The notes under the pieces are model-generated. The model did not search any database, had not been told where the DNA came from, and saw nothing but the letters and a program-made list of their open reading frames with translations. A stretch of 64,000 nucleotides of DNA, from assembly GCA_029891385.1 (NCBI GenBank), contig CM057230.1, positions 34,303,402 to 34,367,401 on the forward strand, in the 5' to 3' direction. Below are positions 55,540-64,000 of the stretch, in pieces (the stretch's first letter is position 1; each line of letters opens with the position of its first letter). Source of the stretch: Erythroxylum novogranatense (taxonomy: Eukaryota > Streptophyta > Magnoliopsida > Malpighiales > Erythroxylaceae). Both the position numbers and the translations under genes were made by a program.

Positions 55540-58500
55540 ATTCTCCCCTCCTTATAAGAATTTCGTCCTCGAAATTCCCAGTCAACGGTTCACTATGACA
55601 ATAATCATATGAGTCTATATATCCTATACACTTTCCCACTTAATAATTCACTTATCGAGTGATCACTATAACCACTCTCAGTCTGTGGTTCAGTTACTGA
55701 TTTGGCTAACTCGTTATCACTTAGTACAGTAAACGGATTTGAAAAAAACTATCAGTTGACGATCTCATTTTCTTAGCTATCTCACTTACCATTTCTAGAA
55801 TTGTCACTACCTTTGGTTCCGATATATAACTCAGTTCGGTATTTTCGAATCTATTCACTTATCACATTTTATTTCTCTAGTACTTTTTCCCCAATGCCAT
55901 ATAGTCCAATTTCTGTTCCATTGAGTACGTTTCCATTTCTTTGGTACCTCCTTTAATCACGTCAGGGACGAATTACATTCCTTTGGTACCAATACAGTGA
56001 CATTAATTCCAATTCACTATCAGTAACAATGTACCTATTGCAGTCATTTATTATACGCCATTCACTTTATAATCAAATTCGATTCTCGTAAGACAATTCA
56101 CTATTCTATAGTGTTCACACACTTTATCCGGATATACAGTTTACTCTGTCTCATTTGTCCGATCCGATTCTACTTTAGCTAACCATGCGCTTTTCTCACC
56201 ACTTTCCTTTTCTCACACATTTTAGTCTCAAACCCATTACGGTCTTTAACTCTCAAGAAGCACTATGCGTAACAAGATATATTCTCCAAATGAATCAAAA
56301 CTCTATAACAAGAACATAATCAAACCCTTTTCCTATTGGACATTCAACCTATAAACACTTGAGCCAAGAATCACTTCATTCTATACCTACAATTACTCAA
56401 TTTCACTTTTCAAATATGCTGACTAGAATGTCTAACTTTAACTGTTCACTTTCTTGTTCTAATACCTTTTTATTGGGTACACTTATTTCTCCTTCGACTT
56501 TTATTCACTATAGTTTTCCAATTCCATTCGATATTCAAACTCATCATAAGATTTCCCTTTTTTACTCGCACTCTTAACCATTCTTATCACTAGATTTACA
56601 ACTTCAATTTTCCGAAACACATCACTATTTATTTTATTTTTTAAGAACACTTCACTATTACCCATAATCCCAATATCGTAATTAACTGCTCATTGCAGCA
56701 TTGTCGATTATACCCGTCTCTTTCCTCAAATTAACACAAAGTGTATGTTTATGGGAATCTAGGTCTCAAGGCTTTCAATAATGAGAATGGCACTAATACC
56801 ATTTATCACAGTCGATTCAATTTATTTCATACTTGTTCAACACATTGTCGCATTCAATACTCACCGCCCACTTTTCCCAAATGTATGTATATCATCGATG
56901 TCGATTCCTCAATTAATCTTATCGTTCTTTTCACTTTTCACTGTTCAACACTTCTCAACACATTCTGTCTCTAATCACAGTTACTACCATTGTTTACCTC
57001 GCATAATTCCCTATTAGGGTCTTATTGACGTTACCGTATATCTTTTACCCTTTTCATTGAGTCTACACTGAGTGTATCTACAATTTCTTTATGAAGGTGT
57101 CACTACATCACCTCATTGTCAGTTTCCCTTTTTGACCCTCTTGTCTCTATTCAGTTTCTCTTTTTCATTTTCTCTTCTCAACTGTTTTCATATCATTCAT
57201 ATCAACATATGTTGATACCTTGTCATCCATATTTAAACCTCCAAAAATTTTCCATTTTATTTTAGTATCACTCTTCTCAGTTCGGGACTCTTTTATTTTT
57301 CGTTTCAAATCTAGATTCCTCAACAGTTTTATATCATAACTGGAGATCGATTCACTTCACATTGCAATAGAATCACCTCAAATTAAAATCTCACTCATAT
57401 GTAATTCTTTACATTTCTGTACATACAATGCAGATAATCTCAGCAGTATGAGCTATGACCCAATTTCACTGTTAATTTTGTCCCTACTTCTATCCATTTG
57501 ACCGTTCGGCTTGATACCATCTTTATACGGTTCACGAAAGTCTCATCAACCAATGATTATTCCTAATTGTGTTTCAATCCTTCTTCACTATACGTATAAT
57601 CTCAATCAAGACACTCTTATGTCATCATTTAACAGATCAGAACATTCCTTTCGCGAAGGTTCCTTGTGGCAGTCACTTAAACACTTTCTTTACCACTTGT
57701 TCTGTAATCTATACCAGAATCACTTTTCAGTTCCTCTCATACAGGTACACTCATTCCACCTTTGTCTTACTTTAACCTCTTAAGAACTTCACACTTCAAT
57801 CACTCTAAACATTTACCGCTCATTTCCTCTATGATTTCCCTATATCTGTCACGTACATTTCATTAGTCACAATCAACATTCTTGTCAATAGATATCCCTA
57901 ACAAGAAATTGACTTAAAGACAATAACTCTTTTCATACACCACTATTGTGGTTTCATTCTTTTCAAGATCTTTATTTCATTCTCACCATATCATTAAACT
58001 GTATGTCTCATTCCCCTATCCGTTACGTGCAACTTGACCTTGTAAGGTCATAACAACTTGGCTTATCAGCTTATGATCATTATTCCTATTTTTCATTCCG
58101 TTTTCTGCTACTTATCTTCTATTTCCTCAAACAGTCTATGATCGGGTGTTCACAGTCCCCAATATCCGACAGAGTCGTTGATACCACTCCATTTTATCTC
58201 TATCAATATACCTATCCATTTACCATTTTCGTGTCCATATACACCTAATTCAGTATTTCCCCATACACCCTCAGTAGAATCATCAGTCTGTCTCTTTTTT
58301 TTATATATATATATAATTTTATCATACGAATTTCCAACCTCGAAGCACAATAATCACCTAACAATTTCAGTCTCAAACTTATGCGGTCTAGTTCATAACC
58401 ATTTCCCGAATTCATTTCAGTCTATCTGTACACTTTTACACTGTTACATTCTTTCAGTTCTCAATAAACCGTTACAGTACCCTATTGAGCTTCTTTCCAT

Positions 58501-59070
58501 CTCGCTATCATCTTCCGCTTATAATATCTACTGATCTCTAACTCGAATACAGTGAATCAAGATATGCCCGATTGGACCACTACATTTTACTCACTTCCAA
58601 TATTTCCCCCTTTCATGTCATATACAGTCAGAACTGTAATTACCTAACTATCCCGGGCTTTTTAATTTCGCTTAGATCTACTATAACCAATATGATTCCC
58701 ATATCTCTAATGAATCTCTCCCAGTTCTCAACATCTGCATTTTTCTGTCACCATAATATTGTCAATTTAATTGAAATTCTTAATCGCCTAGGCCAACACG
58801 GTCATTCATTATCACTTATAAGGGTTTCCAACCCAGACAATTTCAATCTTCTTAGCCATTTTCCTTTATCCTTTCCTAATTGATTATCCCTTTAGGATTT
58901 ACACTCTAATCTGCTTTCACTCTTCTCTCACTTAGTCACTTGACACTTATGCACCTTAGGATTTATCCTCGTGCGACTCGACTAGGATCGATTACCACGG
59001 TCTGCAACGACACGACTCAAATGCATGAAACCTATGTTCCAAATCGTGCCCGGATACATTACGCATCTTG
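55540..59070 (-). other. Non-coding interior of LARD-2
   Basis: PPT (minus GAGGGGAGAAT) at 55540-55552, then 3.5 kb AT-rich sequence with no recognisable gene. Open frames at 56359-56577, 57511-57783, 58178-58534 and 58572-58883 lack retroelement motifs and look random. Confidence 0.8.
55558..55577 (-). promoter_or_regulatory. Hairpin with AGGA loop upstream of the LARD-2 PPT
   Basis: Minus strand GAATTTCG-AGGA-CGAAATTC, a perfect 8-bp stem, identical in core to TEK-1 at 18645-18668. Confidence 0.82.
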
Positions 59071-59082
59071 GGCTCGATACCA
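59071..59082 (-). other. Primer-binding site of LARD-2
   Basis: Minus strand TGGTATCGAGCC: the tRNA-iMet PBS with one A missing from CAG, as in TEK-1. Confidence 0.75.
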
Positions 59083-59088
59083 CCTAAA

Positions 59089-60156
59089 TGTAACACCCAC
59101 ACCAGAAGACCGAACCCGATATCGTTGGTGATATCCGAGTCCATGTCCCACGAGTGGCGTACTACATCATCGATTTAAAATTCAGTATACATTTTTTTTT
59201 TCTTTGGAGCCCTTAACTCCACGTTCACACGGCAAACACAGTAAGTAATGAAAATCCGTGTTCAATAAAACCGGTTCGATTATTACGCTTATCCATTAAT
59301 AATTATAATCATCAATGCGATAAAATATACAATGCCTTGTTATACGTTGATTGCGGAATACAATTTACTAAAACACTAATGCGCATAACGAACCGATCCC
59401 GACCTCTAACCTTTACTCGTCTCTGATGAGACATACTCCGTGTCAACCGGGTATTCTTCAGACCTGAAAATAGATGCAAATTTTGGGTGAGTTTTGCGAA
59501 CTCGGTGAGAAACCATCATCGATGGTTCACTCAAATCATGCATTACGCCCATGGCGTCTGATGCAATCTGATAATCATCAATTACCAATAAGCGGTCAAT
59601 AACCATATCCAATAACGAGAAACCATTCACAAGAATACGCACCATTATGAAAGCGGTATATGTCACGAGCGGTCATTTGTGCAAATGCAATGCATATGTG
59701 ACTCTTTCCAATTATTCAAGATTGTGCCCAAGTGCTCATCGGTGTTGGTGGAGACGCGTCGTGATTTCTCCCCGGGCTCGTGGCGGTCAAGACAAAGATG
59801 AGAGCTCAAGCTCTTATCAAGAAAATAGCAACTTGGGGCACGCCCATTATCCGATCATGCAATTATGCATGCATGCGAGATTCAAGAATGTACGGTGTTT
59901 GGCTATAAGGCCCAGTGTATCGATAAATCAATGATATGGCTATAAAGCCCAATATAGCAAGATTCATATTTTGGCTATAAAGCCCAAGATCTGAGAAAAT
60001 CAGTAAACATACAATAGTCCACTCTTATACATGCCAGTATTCAGACAGTAATCATTCAATTCACTTTTGCACTGAACAGTAATGATTATTCCTTATCAAT
60101 CTCATCCTATGCCAATTTTACTATTTTACCCTTCCAGGAGGGGGTGGGATGTTACA
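59089..60156 (-). repeat. 5' LTR of LARD-2 (internally deleted)
   Basis: Matches 51373-52364 and 55456-55539 of the full LTR; about 3.1 kb between them is absent. The junction near 60073 shows a 4-base TGCA overlap. Confidence 0.9.
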
Positions 60157-61700
60157 GACAAAGCATTAGTAGAGGACCTTTCTTTGATGGAAATGATTAT
60201 CTCTATTGGAAAACTAGGATAAGATTCTTCCTAATCGCCAAAATTGTAGACCTGTAGGAAAAGGAAGAATCAGAATCGCAAACTAAGAGATTAATTTCCT
60301 TGAATAGTAGAATTGTGCACATCTTATTTTGAATACTAGGAATAAACGAATTCAATAAGATCTCCACGCATGAGTTGCCTCATAAAATTTGGCATACTTT
60401 AAAAGTTAAATTGGAGGGAACAAATCAAGTAAAGGAGAGCAAGGTGACCAAGGTAACAAACCAATGAGAATTATTTAAAATGAAGCATGAAGAAAATATA
60501 TCTAGTACACTAGAAATTTTTATATTATTAATACTCTTAAAGTCTAGGAAAGACCTATACTAATGTTGAAATGGTAAGAAAGTTGCTCAGTTCACTTTTA
60601 AGGACATGTGAAGCTAAAGTGAAAACTATATGAGAAGCCAATGATCTAATAATACTATTATTGGAGTTACTTATTAAGTCCCTTTTAAAATTCAAAATAA
60701 GACTCTAAGAGATGCAAAAAGAAATTACACTTCTAAAAAAAAGAATTTAGTGTTTAAAACCTCAAAGGAAGAATTGAGCAAAGAGGAAGATACATCATCT
60801 AGTGAAAGCGATGAGGAAAAAGTTGTCTTAATCACTAAAAAATTCAATAAATTCTTGAAGAAAAAATTCACCAAAAGAAATTACTTCAAAGAAGATAAAG
60901 GTGATTTAAAACATAAATCTACTAACATTATTTTCTTTGAATGCAGAAAACCTGGTTACATGAAATCATAATATCCTCTACTTAACGATGATAACAAGTA
61001 TGAAAGAGACAATAAGAAAGAGGAGAAGGAAAAATATAAGAAGAAAACACTTAAAGCATCAACTTAGGATGACAAAGTGAATACAAAAATGTGCAATTAA
61101 AAGGAGAGATAGCTCACATATACTTTACCACCATGAACAATGATGAGATAACATCCAAATCTAACTTATTGGATAGTGGTAGTGATTTGACATATGTTGA
61201 ATTATTCAAAAGTTTAGAAATATTGAGTAAGAAAAGGAAGAATATATCTTTCAAACTCAAAGTAGCTTTAAAATAGTTGGTTGCAAGCTTATATGAGAAG
61301 AAAAAGATAAAAATTGAATTGCATAGTATTAAAGCATCCAAAAATTTTATAATTATGCATTAGACACAATAAAGCATGAAATGAGACATTGAAAAAGAAG
61401 ATCCATGCTTGCAAGGATTCATTGTCTAAATTTACAAAAAAAAAGGAGTGAAAAACTAGAAAACATGTTAAAAGCTTAAAAGAATTCTAATGATAAGCAC
61501 AAAACAAGATACAATCATAGAATTGAATCTAATTTTAGAATCATAATTGTAAATGGAAAATATTTTCATTTCGAAGAACTATTGCCTAATTTGAAAAATG
61601 AATATATGGCATCCACATCTAAGCATATGTATGCATATGCCACATCCATTAAGACTAATTCTAAAAGCAAGCATCATACTTTCATATTAAGAAGGTAAGC
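60157..61700 (+). pseudogene. gag of the SIRE-like remnant (broken)
   Basis: Across the LARD-2 TSD the frame reads FNQEGQSISRGPFFDGNDYL, then YWKTRIRFFLIAKI: the usual copia gag start (P-F-x-G-x-x-Y-x-x-W). Further pieces: HELPHKIWHTLKVKLEGTNQ; 60750-60971 with an acidic SSSESDEEKV and a degraded knuckle (FFECRKPGYMKS, expected CYECxKxGHxxxEC); 61164-61276 GSDLTYVELFKSLEIL; and 61560-61690 YFHFEELLPNLKNEYMAST. At least six stops. Confidence 0.75.
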
Positions 61701-61829
61701 AATAATTTGAAAGTCATATCTCCAAAAGGAGAAAGGAAGGATTGAATTAATCATTATAAAACATAAATTCTCTAATAAAGTACAAATTTTCGTCTTAGGA
61801 ACGCTATTACTTGTGGAGTTATAAAAGGA

Positions 61830-62700
61830 ATCAATTGTGAAATAGTCTCATTCTCTTTTAAATAACCAATAAACTCATAGTATTAGTGCTCACCACTTTA
61901 ATTAGTACTAAGTGTCTTAATACTCTTAATAATTTTTTTCTTAACTTCAAGTCTAAATTCTTTGAATTTTTCAAATGATTAAAACTTTTGTTTCTTTAAG
62001 TATACATGACCATATTTCGAATGATCATTAGTGAACATAATGAATTATGAGGACCCACCTCTAATGTAAATAGACATAGAGCCACATACATATGAATGTA
62101 TAAGTTTTAATAATTAACTAATATGCTCATTCTTTTTGCTAAAGGGTAGTTTGGATTTATAATCAAAAGGATCCAAGTATCCTTCTTTATGTAACTTTAT
62201 GATTTTAATTTTGTTGATATGACCTAACTTACAATGCCATAAATATGGATTTTGGTCATTTAACTTTCTTTTCTTATTATTTATGTTAAGCATTAGCCTT
62301 TCAAAGTCAAATTCATATAAACCATTTAGACGTAATACGATCCATTATAAACGTCATCTTTATAAATATAACAAATCTTATTCTTAATAATAAAGAAAAA
62401 ATCAATCAAATTTAAATAAGAGATGAAAATAATGTTTTAGTAATGACTAGGACTAAAAAATTATTTAGTTTGAATATAAGGTTAGAAGGCAAAGCTAGAT
62501 TATAAGCTCCTATAGCTAATGTAGTAACCCTTGCTTTATTGCCAATATGCAGGTTTACTTTACTGTTCCTCAAAGATCTACTCCTTATTAATATCTACAT
62601 ATATTATAAATATAAGAACCAAATTAGTATCTAATAACTAAAAATGTGGGGAAAAAGTAGAAAGATTGATCTCAATCATAAACATACTTAATAAAGTTGC
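61830..62700 (-). pseudogene. Inverted Ty1/copia protease-integrase fragment
   Basis: Minus strand, in several frames: NLHIGNKARVTTLAIGAYNL (protease, about 62490-62560), LLDTN at about 62620 (expected DTG), then pre-integrase (about 62150-62260) and integrase HSYVCGSMSIYIRGG, FTNDHSKYGHVYLKK, SFEKFKEF (61950-62110). Both first-block Asp residues are changed (HSD to HSY, DD to ND). Same lineage style as COP-B integrase, but opposite in orientation to the surrounding gag. Confidence 0.72.
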
Positions 62701-63530
62701 TTACTTAAGCTTCTTATCTTTCAGGCTAGCAAGATAAGTTTTGCAGTTCCTCTTCCACTATCCATCAAGTCCAAAATGAAAACATAAGAGTTATCTTTTC
62801 AAATTGATACTTTCATAGTTAATTATGAAAAAAGTCAAGGTTGTTTCCTTTTTAATTGTGTTGATACGTATTCAATTTTGTTCAATTATAGTATTTTGAA
62901 CACTTCTTATATTTCCATTTTGAAATTTTTAGGCTTTTCTATTTCATAAAATTTTGTTAGATTGCATCAAATATGAAAATTTGTCATTCTTGTGTCTTAA
63001 ATTTAGGGATCTTCATATTTTTCTCAAATAAGAGTTATTTTTCAAATTGATACTTTCATAGTTAATTATAAAAGAGTCAATGTTGTTTTCTTTTTAATTC
63101 CATCAATACGTCTTTAATTTTGTTCAATTTTAGTATTTTGAGCACTTTTTATATTTGTATTTTTTGAAAATTTTAGGCTTTCAAAATTATACATTCTTTT
63201 ATAAAATTGTTTGGCATTGTAATTTTGTTTATAATTTTTTTACAATTTCAATCACTAATTTTCTCAAAACTTGCCCTTTTTGCCCTGACCAAAAATCATA
63301 AATTTAGGAAAAATGAAATTAGGGTTTTTTTAAAATTAGATATAGTTAAGGATGCTTCTATTAAAATTAGCCCTTTTGACCTTTAAATGTCTAGTAACAC
63401 TTTTTCTTGAGAAATTCTATCAATCTTTAAAAAATTTGTTTTGATCTTTTAAGTACGTTAGCTTGATGCATTTGATGCATGTAACCTTTTTTTTTCAGAT
63501 AAATGGTTTCTTTTTTATGATTCCAGAAAA
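62700..63530. other. AT-rich stretch with a 160-bp duplication
   Basis: No gene. Two diverged copies of a segment lie at about 62780-62940 and 63030-63185 (shared TTTTCAAATTGATACTTTCA and GTTCAATT.TAGTATTTTGA). Probably 3' non-coding sequence of the SIRE-like element. Confidence 0.55.
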
Positions 63531-64000
63531 GGGAGAAAGGAGTACTAATATTAGATTTAAAGGGAGTGAAACTTTAAAGAGAGTAATTGTCTTATCGTTT
63601 TATACTTTATGTGGTATGCTGGAGTAAATTTTGTATCAATGTATAGAAATTTCTTTAATATTGAATATCTCTTTTGTTTTTGAAATTGAATTATATTTTT
63701 GGTATTGAATTATATTCTTGATATTGAATTATGTTTTATGCATGAATTAAGGGGGAGCTAATCATTACCTTGATATGGATAGTGTAAGCTATCTAGAAGG
63801 GGGGTTGAATAGATCTTTAAACTCTTTGTAATTCTACAATAAAATCAGAAGTTAATTTACACAAAAACAATTTAAACAGATTTAAATTGAAAGAGTAGGA
63901 AAGAAGAGCAAACACTGTTTTTATAGAGGTTCGGTGTTAAGACCTACGTCCTCTACCTAAGCTCTCACTTAGGATTTGGCAAACCACTTTATTGCACACT
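63531..64000 (+). repeat. Probable 3' end and LTR start of the SIRE-like remnant
   Basis: Purine-rich blocks AAAGGGAGAAAGGAG (63528-63542) and AATTAAGGGGGAGC (63746-63759), then from about 63772 GATATGGATAGTG and AGAAGGGGGGTTGAATAG, a common start of SIRE-type LTRs. The LTR runs out of the window. Confidence 0.5.

Larger units (their letters stand above)
51373..60156 (-). mobile_element. LARD-2, long-LTR non-coding retrotransposon
   Basis: Minus strand, perfect TSD GACAA (51368-51372 and 60157-60161). The 3' LTR 51373-55539 is 4167 bp; the 5' LTR 59089-60156 is only 1068 bp because of an internal deletion. PBS 59071-59082, PPT 55540-55552, hairpin 55558-55577. The 3.5-kb interior has no gag or pol. 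Same design as LARD-1 but no obvious LTR similarity to it. Confidence 0.9.
51212..64000 (+). mobile_element. SIRE-like Ty1/copia remnant (holds LARD-2)
   Basis: Plus strand: PBS TGGTATTAGAGT at 51261-51272 (two C-to-T changes from the tRNA-iMet PBS), gag start to 51372, gag continued from 60162, and at 63740-63790 a GGGGGAG-type PPT followed by what seems to be the 3' LTR start (GATATGGATAGTG..., AGGGGGGTTGAATAG). The gag frame is continuous across LARD-2 once one TSD is removed. Most pol is missing or replaced. Clade assignment is by gag style and the PPT region. Confidence 0.65.

Overview
This is plant nuclear DNA, almost certainly from a heterochromatic, retrotransposon-packed region. No host gene, rRNA or tRNA gene was recognised. 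Nearly every base can be assigned to an LTR retrotransposon: long terminal repeats in pairs, tRNA primer-binding sites (PBS), polypurine tracts (PPT), 5-bp target-site duplications (TSD), and decayed gag, protease, reverse transcriptase, RNase H and integrase domains. The species cannot be told from the sequence; element types such as Tekay-like chromoviruses, Athila-like and SIRE-like elements are typical of flowering plants.

Layout. Positions 1-45394 form one nested stack. The outermost element seen is a Tekay-like chromovirus (called TEK-2; 3' part at 37842-45394). Its gag appears to be interrupted by GYP-A, a Ty3/gypsy element with no chromodomain seen, spanning 1-37841. GYP-A holds two insertions. 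COP-B is a Ty1/copia element on the minus strand (1290-22885, TSD GGAGA). LARD-1 is a long-LTR element with no coding capacity, also minus (23513-37049, TSD CAACT). COP-B was itself hit, inside its 5' LTR, by TEK-1, a second Tekay-like chromovirus (10218-22316, TSD CTGTA/CTGAA). LARD-1 was hit inside its 5' LTR by SOLO-D, a solo LTR (31880-34040, TSD CTGTG).

Positions 45395-64000 are older debris plus one cleaner insertion. An Athila-like element on the minus strand (about 45900-51211) keeps a tRNA-Asp-type PBS and scraps of gag and protease. A SIRE-like copia on the plus strand runs from 51212 to the window end. It is split by LARD-2 (51373-60156, minus, TSD GACAA), a second non-coding long-LTR element, and also carries an inverted copia protease-integrase fragment (about 61830-62700).

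How the parts relate. TEK-1 and TEK-2 encode the usual gag-protease-RT-RNaseH-integrase-chromodomain order. LARD-1 and LARD-2 encode nothing but carry the same kind of PBS and PPT. They also keep, just upstream of the PPT, a short hairpin motif that lies inside the last codons of the two Tekay elements, so they are probably mobilised in trans by such elements. A second recurring theme is that at least five LTR or leader sequences contain a compact cluster of family-specific perfect or near-perfect palindromes. Several paired LTRs also differ mainly at CAG/CTG sites or in homopolymer length. That pattern looks more like methylation-linked consensus error than normal mutation, so some of the frameshifts described here may not be real.
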